DNA of 64,000 nucleotides from Pseudomonas sp. PDM04 (GCF_014851765.1 NZ_JACVAI010000003.1:558001-622000); one strand, 5' to 3'. Positions 8,182 through 17,262 are shown, counted from the first letter of the stretch. A program made the numbers and translations. The notes: generated by a model from the sequence alone, not told the origin.

Positions 8182-8415
8182 TCAAAATACCAGGCGTTCG
8201 GAAGAGGGCGCCGGTTGCGAATAACTGTCCTGGGTGACTGGCTGGCCGATCACCTCATGCTGGCTGCCCTGCACCGCCCACTGCGGCGCCTTCTGCAATT
8301 GCAGGTAGTGCGGCATGTGCTGGGCCACCGGCTCAGCGCCGTTCTCAGGGGCAAAATGAAAGCCCAGCACAATCGCCAGGGCGACGGCATTCGAAAGTAA
8401 AAGGGCTGTGTTCAT
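8182..8415 (-). CDS. Small hypothetical protein with N-terminal membrane anchor (77 aa)
   Basis: Unrecognised. The start is the ATG 8 bp after GGAGG (MNTALLLSNAVALAIVLGFHF); a frame 15 bp longer starts before the ribosome site. Residues 3-21 are a hydrophobic anchor or uncleaved signal; the remainder is polar and glutamine/proline-rich (QLQKAPQWAVQGSQ), probably periplasmic. It lies 22 bp upstream of the 59-residue gene in the same orientation and probably forms a two-gene operon with it. The region upstream has dyad and repeat motifs that may control it. Confidence 0.65.
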   Translation of the reverse strand: MNTALLLSNAVALAIVLGFHFAPENGAEPVAQHMPHYLQLQKAPQWAVQGSQHEVIGQPVTQDSYSQPAPSSERLVF

Positions 8416-8707
8416 GAGGCGGGCCTCCATTGTTCTTTGCGAACAACGGAAGCAGCCGGCGTGCCAACAGTCTAACGTCTATTAAATCATTTAAAAACAG
8501 TACGTTAGGAGGGTATGTCGAAGTGCTCGCATTGCAATTTGCATTGATAGCATTTTGCAGTGATGCAATTTGCCCGACAAACAAATCCCGCCCTGCCGGA
8601 GGGCGCCTGCCTACACTTAAAAAGCCCCACGGACGACATGACAAACGCAGGCATGCCCGTTAACATGCACGCCGTCCATCGCACCGCGTTTCTCGTGGTC
8701 GACTCTT
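8416..8707. promoter_or_regulatory. Intergenic region with dyad and triple repeat
   Basis: 292 bp without a gene. It contains CTAACGT (8472-8478) / ACGTTAG (8502-8508), a 7-bp inverted repeat around an AT-rich core, and TGCAATTTGC (8533-8542), AGCATTTTGC (8549-8558), TGCAATTTGC (8564-8573), three related 10-mers at 15-16 bp spacing. They probably act on the minus-strand small-protein pair or on the tRNA; neither motif is one I can name. Confidence 0.45.
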
Positions 8708-8784
8708 GTCTCAGTAGCTCAATTGGATAGAGCATCCCCCTCCTAAGGGGAAGGTTGGCAGTTCGAACCTGCCCTGGGACACCA
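8708..8784 (+). tRNA. tRNA-Arg (anticodon CCT)
   Basis: 77 nt: acceptor GTCTCAG/CTGGGAC, anticodon stem TCCCC/GGGGA with CCT at 8742-8744, T loop AGTTCGAACCT, encoded CCA. It reads AGG codons. A CAGCGCG/CGCGCTG hairpin at 8798-8815 may be its terminator, although no T run follows. Confidence 0.96.
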
Positions 8785-8856
8785 CTCTTCAGCCAGCCAG
8801 CGCGATTGCGCGCTGACTGTCACGCTTCAGCTTCCCTTGCCCATCAAACCGCGCCG

Positions 8857-10497
8857 TTACAACCGGAAACGGCTGACCAGCGTATTGAACGAGGCCGCCA
8901 GGTTGGACAGTTCCTGGGTTGAAGCGCTGGTCTGATGTGCGCCTGCCGCCGTTTGCGTGGAAAGGTCCTGGATGTTGACCAGGTTGCGATCCACTTCCCG
9001 CGCCACGTGCGCCTGTTCTTCGGACGCTGTGGCGATCACGAGGTTGCGGTCGTTGATCTGGGAAATGCCGTCGGCAATCAGCTCCAGTGCCTGGCCCGTC
9101 GCCTGCGCCAGGCTTTGGGTTTCGCTGACCAGCGACTGGCTTTTACCCATGGCGCCCACGGCTTCGTCGGCACTGTTGCGAACGCTGTTGATCATGCCTT
9201 CGATCTCGCCGGTCGAGGCCTGGGTCCTGGCCGCGAGGGCACGGACCTCGTCGGCGACCACGGCAAAACCGCGACCCTGTTCGCCGGCCCGGGCCGCTTC
9301 GATGGCGGCGTTCAGTGCCAGCAGGTTGGTCTGCTCGGCGATCCCGCGAATCACATCCAGCACCTTGCCGATGTCCCGCACCTGTTCAGCCAGATCCTTG
9401 ACCATGGTGGTGGAGGTGGCGATTTCGGTCGTGGCATTGTTGATCGCCGCGACTGCATTTCGCGCCTGGTCGCGGCCATTGCTGGCTTGCAGGCTGGTCG
9501 CCTGGGAGGCCTCTGAAGTGGAGACGGCATTGCGCGCCACTTCTTCCACGGCGGAGGTCATTTCCGTGACGGCGGTGGCGGCCTGTTGAATCTCGTCGTT
9601 CTGGCGGATCAAGCCACGGCTGCCATTGTCGGTGACGGCAGTCAGCTCTTCAGCGGCGGACGCCAACTGGTCGGCTGCGCTGGCGATCTGCTCGATGGTG
9701 TTTTTCAGGCTGCCCTGCATGTCGGCCAGTGCCGTGAGCAGTTGGCCGGCCTCGTCGCGGCCGGTGCTGGTGATGTGCTGGGTCAGGTCACCCCCGGCGA
9801 TGCTGCGGGCGCTCGCAACGGCGTAGGCGATGGGACGGCTGATCAGGCGACTGATGAACAGGCCGAGCAGGATCGCGGCGATGAAGGCCAGCACGATGCC
9901 GATGTACAGCGAGGTCTTGGCCGACGACTCCGACAGCACCGAATTCTTGGCCGCTTCACTGACTTGCAGGTCGTTGGATTCGGACATGATGGTCAATTCG
10001 TCCATGACCACGCGGTAGGTCTTCTGCAAATCTCCCATGAGCAGGAGGCGGCCGTTCTCCAGGTCGCCGGCCTTCATCAGTTCCAGGTACTTTTGCACGA
10101 TCGCCTGATACACCGGCCAGACTTTTTCCATCCTGTCGCCCGCGGCTCGCTCGTCGTCGGCCAGCCTGGTTTTCCTGTACTCGACAAAGGCTTTTTCGCT
10201 CGCCTGCTGGTTGGCCTTCATCGACGCGAGGAACTCGTCTTTGGTGCTCTGCGGCAAACCGGCGGCCGTGGCGACGTACAGCCGATACATGTCGCGGGTC
10301 TGTCCAACTGCCTTGATTTTGGTCTGCGCGATGCCGGCGACAGCCACCAGATTGTTGCTGAACACCGACCTCAAGCTTGTCGAGAGTTCACTCACGCCCC
10401 GGCTGCCCAGCAGGCCGACTCCCAACGTGATGAAGGCACACAGCGCAAAGGCTGTGATCAATTTGGTCGAGAGTTTTGCGTCATTGATCCAACTCAT
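8857..10497 (-). CDS. Methyl-accepting chemotaxis protein
   Basis: Transmembrane chemoreceptor signalling to CheA through CheW/CheV. 546 residues from the ATG after GCAGGATGCC ([11 protein letters not shown]); an upstream in-frame ATG lacks a ribosome site. TM1 about 12-32, a periplasmic helical domain of about 155 residues resembling four-helix-bundle sensors, TM2 about 190-212, HAMP about 212-265, then the cytoplasmic methylation and signalling helices with the invariant [20 protein letters not shown] tip. No C-terminal CheR-tethering pentapeptide is present (ends LVSRFRL). The ligand cannot be told from the sequence. Monocistronic. Confidence 0.95.
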   Translation of the reverse strand: MSWINDAKLSTKLITAFALCAFITLGVGLLGSRGVSELSTSLRSVFSNNLVAVAGIAQTKIKAVGQTRDMYRLYVATAAGLPQSTKDEFLASMKANQQASEKAFVEYRKTRLADDERAAGDRMEKVWPVYQAIVQKYLELMKAGDLENGRLLLMGDLQKTYRVVMDELTIMSESNDLQVSEAAKNSVLSESSAKTSLYIGIVLAFIAAILLGLFISRLISRPIAYAVASARSIAGGDLTQHITSTGRDEAGQLLTALADMQGSLKNTIEQIASAADQLASAAEELTAVTDNGSRGLIRQNDEIQQAATAVTEMTSAVEEVARNAVSTSEASQATSLQASNGRDQARNAVAAINNATTEIATSTTMVKDLAEQVRDIGKVLDVIRGIAEQTNLLALNAAIEAARAGEQGRGFAVVADEVRALAARTQASTGEIEGMINSVRNSADEAVGAMGKSQSLVSETQSLAQATGQALELIADGISQINDRNLVIATASEEQAHVAREVDRNLVNIQDLSTQTAAGAHQTSASTQELSNLAASFNTLVSRFRL

Positions 10498-10913
10498 AAG
10501 GCATCCTGCGGGCAATTGGCGGGCGGGGAGTTCCGGGTCGAAACTCGTCCAGAAAAAAATCAAGTCGTCGTACGTCTTTCGGCAGAAGCCCGAAAGTCTG
10601 TAGGGTTGTTTGCTACTTTTTTGCCATTTTTTGTAACAAAAATGGCCCGGTTTCTCTGCGGAATCCGCATGTTAAAGCGCGATATTTTTCTCAACAATCC
10701 TTGAGAGTGCCGATTTAGAGCATTCAGCACAAACATACAAAAGATGGCACTTGGCCTTTTCTTCTTGTTGCCAAGTGTTACATTGTGTGAAATATTCCCC
10801 GCAAATTCATACGACATCGTACCTCTTGATCTTGGTTTTCAAGGTGAAGGGGACAGGTGTTCCTGTTTTTCACAACCGTGAAAAAACCAAAGCAGTTGCC
10901 TGGGGAAGGACTC
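10498..10913. other. Divergent promoter region between chemoreceptor and sugar dehydrogenase
   Basis: 416 bp without a gene. Toward the chemoreceptor there is a CTTTCGG/CCGAAAG dyad (10576-10596). Toward the dehydrogenase there is a CACTTGGC/GCCAAGTG dyad overlapping a promoter-like pair, and a TTTTTCAC-AACC-GTGAAAAA hairpin (10866-10885) shortly before the ribosome site. Confidence 0.5.
10748..10793 (+). promoter_or_regulatory. Candidate promoter with overlapping dyad, sugar dehydrogenase operon
   Basis: CACTTGGC (10748-10755) and GCCAAGTG (10770-10777) form an 8-bp inverted repeat. Its right arm overlaps TTGTTG (10765-10770), which sits 17 bp before TGAAAT (10788-10793). The layout is that of an operator over a -35 box; the cognate regulator is unknown. 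Confidence 0.35.
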
Positions 10914-12305
10914 ATGCCGCGTCGCATTGATAAAGGAAAAAGCAGGGCGTATGCCTTTGCAGGTTTGATTACGCTGACGCTCGCCACGGCCGGCGTGGCC
11001 CGTGGCGAGTCACTCGACAGCGCCTCGTCCGCCGGCAAGCGCCTGGCTGTAGCCGCCGACTGTGTGGCGTGTCACACCGCACCGGGCGGGAAGGCGTTTG
11101 CCGGTGGCTACTCGCTCAGCTCGCCGATGGGCACCCTCTTCTCGACCAACATCACGCCTTCGAAAACCGCCGGTATCGGCAACTACACCGCCGAGCAATT
11201 CGCCCGCGCCGTACGGGATGGCGTCACGCCTGATGGCACCCACCTGTACCCGGCAATGCCGTACACCTCCTATTCGAAGATGACCGACAGCGACATCGCC
11301 GCGCTCTACGATTACTTCATGCATGAAGTGCAGCCGGTCGATACGCCGAACCGGAAAACCGCGCTGGACTTCCCGTTCAGTGTCCGTGCCTCGATGATCG
11401 GCTGGAACGCCCTGTTCCACAGCACGCGGCGCTTCACACCGGACCCGGCCAAGTCGGCCGAGGTCAACCGTGGCGACTACCTGGTCAACGGCCTGGCTCA
11501 CTGCGATACCTGCCACACCCCGCGCAACCTGCTGATGGCGGCTGACAGTGGCAAGCCGCTGGCCGGCGGATCGCTGGGCAGTTGGTATGCCCCCAATATC
11601 ACCTCCGACAAGGTCAGCGGTATTGGCGCCTGGTCGAGCGACGAGCTCGTCGCGTACCTGCGCACCGGGCATGTCGAGGGCAAGGCCCAGGCCGCTGGCC
11701 CCATGGCCGAGGCGGTCGAGCACAGTCTGCAATACCTGAGCGACGCCGATCTCAAGGCCATCGCCACTTACCTGCTGCAGACCACGCCGATCAAGACCGG
11801 CGAGGCCAAGGCCCGCCATGAGTACGGTCAGGCGTCGGCCGATGAGCTGACCCTGCGCGGCGGCAAGCCCGAAGACAACCCGGGCTGGCACATTTTCAGC
11901 GGCACCTGTGCCAACTGTCACCAGCCAAACGGCCAGGGCAACAAGGAATTTCCGTCGCTGTTCAACAACACCGCCACCGCGCGCAGCGACAACCTGATCG
12001 CGACCATCGTGTACGGCGTGCATCGCGAAGTCGGCGGCGTGGCCATCGACATGCCCGGGTTTGGCCCGGACGCGCTGTTCACCGACCGCCTGAACGATCA
12101 GCAGATTGCCGACGTCAGCAACTACGTGCTGTCGCGCTACGGCAATGCCGATCGCGTCGTTTCGGCGGCCGATGTGGCGCTGGTCCGTGAAGGTGGCCCG
12201 AAGGCGCCGCTGGCGGTGCTGGCGAAGTTCACGGTCCCGGCAGTCATCCTCGTGTGCGTGCTGATCGGCCTGTTGGTGTTTTCCCGTCGTCGCAAGGGAG
12301 CCTGA
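10914..12305 (+). CDS. Membrane-bound sugar dehydrogenase, triheme cytochrome c subunit
   Basis: Electron-transfer subunit passing electrons from the periplasmic flavoprotein to ubiquinone. 463 residues starting MPRRIDKGKS after GGGGAAGGA. A signal peptide (about 1-35) is followed by three cytochrome c domains with heme motifs CVACH (about 49), CDTCH (about 197) and CANCH (about 332), and a C-terminal membrane anchor (VILVCVLIGLLVFSRRRK). This is the architecture of gluconate 2-dehydrogenase and related alcohol/sugar dehydrogenase cytochromes. It leads a three-gene operon (gaps 3 bp and -4 bp). The substrate is uncertain. Confidence 0.9.
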   Translation: MPRRIDKGKSRAYAFAGLITLTLATAGVARGESLDSASSAGKRLAVAADCVACHTAPGGKAFAGGYSLSSPMGTLFSTNITPSKTAGIGNYTAEQFARAVRDGVTPDGTHLYPAMPYTSYSKMTDSDIAALYDYFMHEVQPVDTPNRKTALDFPFSVRASMIGWNALFHSTRRFTPDPAKSAEVNRGDYLVNGLAHCDTCHTPRNLLMAADSGKPLAGGSLGSWYAPNITSDKVSGIGAWSSDELVAYLRTGHVEGKAQAAGPMAEAVEHSLQYLSDADLKAIATYLLQTTPIKTGEAKARHEYGQASADELTLRGGKPEDNPGWHIFSGTCANCHQPNGQGNKEFPSLFNNTATARSDNLIATIVYGVHREVGGVAIDMPGFGPDALFTDRLNDQQIADVSNYVLSRYGNADRVVSAADVALVREGGPKAPLAVLAKFTVPAVILVCVLIGLLVFSRRRKGA

Positions 12306-12308
12306 GTA

Positions 12309-12863
12309 ATGGACACTTCAATGACGCACAAGCAAGTTCCGGTTCAAGCCGAAGCCCCGACAGGGTTCTCCCGGCGCAATCTGTTGCGCGGTTCCGTGGC
12401 CCTTGGGCTGACGGCGCTGGTCAGCGGCGCAATGCCCTGGCAGTCGGTGCTGGCCGCGCAGGTTTCCAGTGACGACTTCATCGCGCTGTCGCAGTTTCTG
12501 GTCAGTCGCCCGGTCAACCCGGTGTTGGCCGCGCGCTACTACGCCGCGCTGGACAAGCGCGCGCCGAATTTCTCGACCAATGCCCTGGCCCTGAAACAAC
12601 TGATCCAGGCCAAGGGCTACAAGCATGTCGATGAGTACCTGGCCCAGCCCGACGCGGATGCGTCGCTGAAGGCGACGGCCACCAGCATCATCTCGGCCTG
12701 GTACCTGGGCATCGTCGGAGAGCCGGCGGATGCGGAGCTGGTCGCTTATTCCCAAGCCATGATGTACCTGCCGACCCACGGCATTCTCATCATCCCAACT
12801 TACGGTGGCGGCCCGGCTACATGGGGCGCCAAACCAGCAGCTATTCAGGATGCGAAAGTATGA
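12309..12863 (+). CDS. Membrane-bound sugar dehydrogenase, small (gamma) subunit
   Basis: Small subunit needed for export and assembly of the flavoprotein. 184 residues with a twin-arginine signal (FSRRNLLRGSVALGLTALV, about residues 20-40), which is thought to carry the signal-less FAD subunit across with it. The rest matches the gluconate/sorbitol dehydrogenase small-subunit family (LSQFLVSRPVNP, SIISAWYLGIVG, PTYGGGPATWGAKP). Starts 3 bp after the cytochrome gene; its stop overlaps the next start (ATGA). Confidence 0.88.
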   Translation: MDTSMTHKQVPVQAEAPTGFSRRNLLRGSVALGLTALVSGAMPWQSVLAAQVSSDDFIALSQFLVSRPVNPVLAARYYAALDKRAPNFSTNALALKQLIQAKGYKHVDEYLAQPDADASLKATATSIISAWYLGIVGEPADAELVAYSQAMMYLPTHGILIIPTYGGGPATWGAKPAAIQDAKV

Positions 12864-14494
12864 GCAGCGATCAATTCGATGCCGATGTGGTCATCATCGG
12901 CTCCGGCGTCATGGGCGGCCTGATCGCCACGGGCCTGGCCAAGGCGAACAAGTCGGTGATCGTGCTCGAGGCCGGTCCTCGGGTGAATCGCCGTGACGTC
13001 GTGGAGACCTTCCGCAATGCCCCGGTCAAGCTGTCGCTGGCCAACGCCAAGCTGCAGGGTGCGGGTTCGCCGTACCCGAGCCTGCCTCACGCGCCGTCCA
13101 CGTACGGCGACTATCTGCAACAGGTCGGCCCGGTGAAATACAACACCTCCTACCTGCGAGTGGTCGGTGGCACCACCTGGCACTTCGGCTCGTCCCTGTG
13201 GCGCATGCTGCCCAACGACTTCCGCCTCAAATCGCTCTACGGCCGTGGTCGTGACTGGCCGATCAGTTATGACGAACTGGAGCCGTTCTACGCCCGCGCC
13301 GAACTCGAGCTGGGCGTCTCCGGTGTCGATGGCCAGGATGAAAGCGGGCAGGGCGGCGAAGCATTCCCGCCGCGTTCGATTCCGTATCCGATGGAAGGGC
13401 TGAAACCGAGCTACATGTTCAAGCGCCTGTCCGAGTTGTTGAGCAAGGGCGGCTACAACCCGATCCTCGAACCCAATGGTCGAGCCACCCGACCCTACGG
13501 CAAGCGCCCGCCCTGCGCCGGTAACAACAACTGCAACCCGGTGTGCCCGACGGCCGCCAAGTACGACGGTTCGATGCACATCGATGAGGCCGAGCGCCAT
13601 GGCGCCAAGGTTCTGGACAATTCGGTCGTGTACAGGATCGAAGCCGGCGACGATGGCAAAATCACCGCCATCTGGTACATGCGCCCCGACAAGTCCAAGC
13701 ACAAGCTGACCGCCCGCGCCTTTGTCCTCGCGGCCTACGGCATCGAATCGCCGAAGCTGTTGCTGATGTCGACATCGGACAAATACCCGAACGGGATTGC
13801 CAACTCTTCGGATCAGGTCGGGCGCAACCTGATGGACCACACCGGCATCAGCATGAACGTCATGACCAAGGAAGACATGTGGCCGGGCCAGGGGCCGACG
13901 CAATTGCTGGTCTACCTGAACAGCCGCGATGGTGCGTTCCGCGAGCAGTATCCGAGCTACAAGATCAAGGTCCGTAACACCGTGCCGACCTCGCAGATCA
14001 CCTCGAACCTGATCGCCAAAGGCGTGCTGGGCTCCAGGCTGGATGAGCAGATCCAACTGCAATCGGCGCGCTCGCTGAACTGGGCCGTGGACTTCGAAAC
14101 CCTGCCGCTCCCGGAAAACCGCGTCACGCCGAGCAAGACCAAGTTCGATGCCATTGGCCTGCCGGTGCCGGAAATCTACTACAGCGTGCCGGACTACTGG
14201 CACGCCGGCAAAGAAAAGGCGCTGGAAGACTTCAAGCAGTTCGCCAAACTGCTCGATGCCGACATCGTCAGCACCGACGTGGGCTTCCAGAACCGTCAGC
14301 ACATCATGGGCACGACCATCATGGGCGACGATCCGAAGGACTCGGTGGTCGACCGCGATTGCCGAACCCATGACCACCCGAACCTGTTCATCGCCGGGAC
14401 CAGCGTGATGCCATCGTCCTCCTGCGTGAACCCGACACTGACCGGTGCGGCGTTGAGCATCCGCATCGCCGACGTGCTGGTGGGCGAGGTCTGA
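12860..14494 (+). CDS. Membrane-bound sugar dehydrogenase, FAD (GMC) catalytic subunit
   Basis: Periplasm-facing flavoprotein oxidising a sugar or sugar acid. 544 residues with the ADP-binding GSGVMGGLIATGLAKANKSV near the N-terminus. The cysteine-rich CAGNNNCNPVCPTAAKYDGS (about 215-235) is characteristic of gluconate/fructose/sorbitol dehydrogenase large subunits and probably binds an Fe-S cluster. The C-terminal GMC signature is DHPNLFIAGTSVMPSSSCVN. No signal peptide, so it is expected to be carried by the Tat small subunit. The order here is cytochrome-small-large; as I recall, P. aeruginosa gad is small-large-cytochrome. Gluconate is the default guess, but the neighbouring aldarate genes leave other substrates open. 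Confidence 0.9.
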   Translation: MSSDQFDADVVIIGSGVMGGLIATGLAKANKSVIVLEAGPRVNRRDVVETFRNAPVKLSLANAKLQGAGSPYPSLPHAPSTYGDYLQQVGPVKYNTSYLRVVGGTTWHFGSSLWRMLPNDFRLKSLYGRGRDWPISYDELEPFYARAELELGVSGVDGQDESGQGGEAFPPRSIPYPMEGLKPSYMFKRLSELLSKGGYNPILEPNGRATRPYGKRPPCAGNNNCNPVCPTAAKYDGSMHIDEAERHGAKVLDNSVVYRIEAGDDGKITAIWYMRPDKSKHKLTARAFVLAAYGIESPKLLLMSTSDKYPNGIANSSDQVGRNLMDHTGISMNVMTKEDMWPGQGPTQLLVYLNSRDGAFREQYPSYKIKVRNTVPTSQITSNLIAKGVLGSRLDEQIQLQSARSLNWAVDFETLPLPENRVTPSKTKFDAIGLPVPEIYYSVPDYWHAGKEKALEDFKQFAKLLDADIVSTDVGFQNRQHIMGTTIMGDDPKDSVVDRDCRTHDHPNLFIAGTSVMPSSSCVNPTLTGAALSIRIADVLVGEV

Positions 14495-14627
14495 CTCGCG
14501 GGTTGTCCCGTGCGTTCGAAATAAAAGCAGTATCGTGAATAATCAGCCCGGCTTTGTTAAGTTGGGCGCCTTCACCTACTGCTTTTTTGCGACGCCAGGA
14601 AACTGCGCCGCGCATTCGGAACTGTTC

Positions 14628-15674
14628 ATGGCCAAGAAACCCGCAGCGCTCTCCACTGACCCATCAGCCTCCAGGACGCCTTCCAGCCTGACCCTGATCG
14701 ATGTGGCCAAGGTCGCCGGGGTTTCGCCGATGACCGTGTCCAGGGCGTTGCACCGGCCGGAACTGGTTTCCGAAAACACTCGCGAAAAAGTCCGTGAAGC
14801 GGTGCGTCAGACCGGTTATGTGCCCAATATGCTGGCCGGTGGCCTGGCCAGTAACAAAAGCCGCCTGGTGGCTATTTTCCTGCCGACCATCGCCAACTCC
14901 ATTTTTGCCGACACCGTGCAAGCGCTGATGGACCGTCTGACCCAGGCGGGCTACCAGACGCTGCTGGGCCTGACCGGTTATTCGGCGGAACAGGAAGAGA
15001 AACTGCTCGAAGCCGTCCTCGGACGACGCCCCGATGGCATCGTGCTGACCGGCACCCTGCACACCGAATCCAGTCGCCTGCGCCTCGCGCAAGCCGGTAT
15101 TCCGGTGGTGGAGGCCTGGGACCTGAGTGAAGATCCCCTGGACATGCTGGTGGGTTTTTCCCATGAGAAAGTGGGGGAGCAGACCGCTCGGCATCTGGTC
15201 GCCAAGGGCTACAAGCGCTTCTCCGTGGTCAGCATCAGCGACCCCCGGGGCTTGCGTCGTTGCCACAGCCTGATCGCCGAGCTCAAGCGACTGGGCGTTG
15301 GCGAGGTGCCCATGGAAGTCCTGGCGCCACCGGCAACGCTGGAAGTCGGACGCGAAGGTCTGCAACGGCTGCTGGATCAGCCCACGCAACCTGAGATCGT
15401 CGTCTGCAGTTCCGACACCGTCGCCCAAGGCGTGTTGGCCGAGGCCGCCAGTCGCGGATTGAAGGTGCCGCAAGATCTCGCCGTCATGGGCTTCGGCGAC
15501 CTGAGCAGTGCGGCACATGTTTACCCGGCGCTGTCCACCGTCAGCGTCGACGGCAAAACCATTGGCCTGCGTGTGGCCCAGGCGCTTCTGGAGCGCTTCG
15601 AAAACCCGACGTCCCAGCATGATCCGGTGCGCATCGACACCGGTTTCACCCTCATCGACCGCGCCAGCACCTGA
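14628..15674 (+). CDS. LacI-family transcriptional repressor
   Basis: Probable repressor of the adjacent transporter/dehydratase genes. 348 residues from MAKKPAALS; an upstream ATG gives a 31-residue extension unlike the family. DNA-binding domain about 21-75: TLIDVAKVAGVSPMTVSRAL then YVPNMLAGGLASNKS, followed by the periplasmic-binding-protein-like sensor domain. It resembles the GntR/IdnR branch that binds sugar acids. Two identical palindromes TGATTGCGCAATCA directly downstream are its likely operators. No copy precedes its own gene, so autoregulation is not evident. Confidence 0.92.
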   Translation: MAKKPAALSTDPSASRTPSSLTLIDVAKVAGVSPMTVSRALHRPELVSENTREKVREAVRQTGYVPNMLAGGLASNKSRLVAIFLPTIANSIFADTVQALMDRLTQAGYQTLLGLTGYSAEQEEKLLEAVLGRRPDGIVLTGTLHTESSRLRLAQAGIPVVEAWDLSEDPLDMLVGFSHEKVGEQTARHLVAKGYKRFSVVSISDPRGLRRCHSLIAELKRLGVGEVPMEVLAPPATLEVGREGLQRLLDQPTQPEIVVCSSDTVAQGVLAEAASRGLKVPQDLAVMGFGDLSSAAHVYPALSTVSVDGKTIGLRVAQALLERFENPTSQHDPVRIDTGFTLIDRAST

Positions 15675-15710
15675 ACCGAAAATCGGTTTGGCGACAGGTG
15701 CAGGGTTGAA

Positions 15711-15724
15711 TGATTGCGCAATCA
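15711..15724. promoter_or_regulatory. Operator O1 (palindrome TGATTGCGCAATCA)
   Basis: A perfect 14-bp palindrome with a central CG, of the form LacI-family proteins bind. It lies about 75 bp upstream of the predicted transcription start and is identical to O2, 76 bp away. Confidence 0.75.
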
Positions 15725-15749
15725 GTGTAGTATCGATTCGAAGGTCGCC

Positions 15750-15778
15750 TTGTTTTGCCGAGGGTGACCTTTTTAAAA
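15750..15778 (+). promoter_or_regulatory. Predicted promoter of transporter-dehydratase operon
   Basis: TTGTTT and TTAAAA with a 17-bp spacer, placing the start near 15785, directly at operator O2. The -10 match is weak. Confidence 0.4.
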
Positions 15779-15786
15779 ACCAATAA

Positions 15787-15800
15787 TGATTGCGCAATCA
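15787..15800. promoter_or_regulatory. Operator O2 (palindrome TGATTGCGCAATCA)
   Basis: Second exact copy, overlapping the predicted start point: the classic repressor position. A long frame beginning at 15786 would translate through it; the true transporter start is downstream. Confidence 0.75.
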
Positions 15801-15869
15801 TCAGCTGTTCACGGGAGCTTCAAGGGCCATACGGATTCACCGCTGCAACTCACAATAAGGAAAACAACA

Positions 15870-17237
15870 GTGATCAATCCCACGCAGTCGATAGCGAAGA
15901 CCAACGTCCGCTATCTCATCCTTGTGATGATTTTCATCGTCACGGTGTTCAACTACGTTGACCGGGCAACGCTGTCGATTGCCGCCCCCAGCATGCGCAC
16001 CGATCTTGGCTTCGACGCCATGACCATGGGCATTGCCTTCTCGGCATTCGGCTGGGCGTACACCTCGATGCAGCTCCCGGGCGGCATCATTCTCGACCGC
16101 TTCGGCTCCCGGCTTGTGCTGGGCATGAGCCTGATCATCTGGTCGGTCTTCACGTTTCTGCAGGGTTACGTCGACCTGTTCAGCTCGGCCTTCCTCGCAC
16201 TCTTTGTCCTGCGCTTCATGATGGGAATTGCCGAAGCGCCAGCGTTCCCGGCCAACAACCGCCTGACGGTGATGTGGTTCCCGCGTCACGAGCGTGGCCT
16301 GGCCACGGCGGTGTTTCAGTCGGCCCAGTATTTTGCCCTGGCCGCGTTCACCCCCCTGATGGTCTGGCTGGTCAGTACCTGGGGTTGGCAGCATGTGTTC
16401 TGGGTCACCGGCGGCGCGGGCATTCTGATTGGCCTGCTGTGGTTTCGCATGGTCCACGAGCCGCGCAAGGACAAGCGCGTCAACCAGGCGGAAATCGACT
16501 ACATCGAAGCCGGCGGCGGCCTGCCCACCCTCGGTGACGTGAAGACCCCCTTCAGTTGGAAAAGAATGAAGGCCATCGGCGGCAACCGGATGATGGCGGG
16601 GATCTACCTGGGCCAGTTCTGCCTGACGTCCATCACCTGGTTTTTCCTGACCTGGTTCCCCACCTACCTGATCGAAGCCAAGGGCATGACCATGCTCAAG
16701 GTCGGTCTGGTAGCGGCCATTCCACCCATCGCCGGATGCCTGGGCGGCATGATCGGCGGGGGCTGGTCGGACTGGATGCTGCGCAAGGGGTTCAGCCTCA
16801 CTGCCGCACGCAAGACCCCGATCATCTGCGGGCTGCTGCTCTCCAGCAGCATCGTGATCGCCAACTACACCCAGTCGATTGCCCTGGTCATTCTGGTGAT
16901 GTCGATTGCCTTTTTTGCCAAGGGCGTCGGCAACCTGGGCTGGTGCATCGTCGGCGATGTTTCCCCGGCCCGGGCCATGGGCGTGAGCGGGGCGATGTTC
17001 AACTTCTGCGGCAACCTGGCCAGCATCGTCACCCCAATCGCCATCGGCGTGATGATCAACCAGCTGGGCTCCTTCGACGTCGCGCTGATGTACGTGGCGG
17101 GGATGGGGTTGCTGGGCGCGTTCGCCTACCTGTTCATCGTCGGCCCACTCAAGCGCCTGGAGCTCGATGACTTTGAAGACCCGGCGGCGCAGCCCGTCGA
17201 AAACGCCTCGTTGAATTCCGAACCGTCCCGTTCCTGA
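15870..17237 (+). CDS. MFS sugar-acid transporter (galactarate/glucarate family)
   Basis: Inner-membrane proton symporter of the anion:cation symporter group, expected to import L-talarate, galactarate or glucarate. The start is GTG 15870 with AAGGA 8 bp upstream (VINPTQSIAKTNVRY); an ATG at 15786 would run through operator O2 and add 28 unrelated residues. 455 residues, about 12 TM segments, with the family motif NYVDRATLSIAAP in TM1 and GGIILDRFGSR after TM2. Followed after 25 bp by the dehydratase, so probably one operon under the LacI repressor. Confidence 0.9.
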   Translation: MINPTQSIAKTNVRYLILVMIFIVTVFNYVDRATLSIAAPSMRTDLGFDAMTMGIAFSAFGWAYTSMQLPGGIILDRFGSRLVLGMSLIIWSVFTFLQGYVDLFSSAFLALFVLRFMMGIAEAPAFPANNRLTVMWFPRHERGLATAVFQSAQYFALAAFTPLMVWLVSTWGWQHVFWVTGGAGILIGLLWFRMVHEPRKDKRVNQAEIDYIEAGGGLPTLGDVKTPFSWKRMKAIGGNRMMAGIYLGQFCLTSITWFFLTWFPTYLIEAKGMTMLKVGLVAAIPPIAGCLGGMIGGGWSDWMLRKGFSLTAARKTPIICGLLLSSSIVIANYTQSIALVILVMSIAFFAKGVGNLGWCIVGDVSPARAMGVSGAMFNFCGNLASIVTPIAIGVMINQLGSFDVALMYVAGMGLLGAFAYLFIVGPLKRLELDDFEDPAAQPVENASLNSEPSRS

Positions 17238-17262
17238 GCCTTTTCAATCCAAGGAGAGCCCC

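Noticed and set aside
10564..10600. Sigma-28 promoter for the chemoreceptor
   Set aside because: GCCGAAAG is present on the minus strand, but no TAAAG-like -35 lies 11 bp upstream; it is better described as an inverted repeat.
12845..14377. 510-codon frame antisense to the FAD dehydrogenase subunit
   Set aside because: Histidine/glutamine/valine-rich shadow of the GMC gene, which has clear motifs on the other strand.
15786..15869. N-terminal extension of the MFS transporter from ATG 15786
   Set aside because: It lies within operator O2 and ahead of a good ribosome site for the GTG at 15870; the extra residues do not fit the family.
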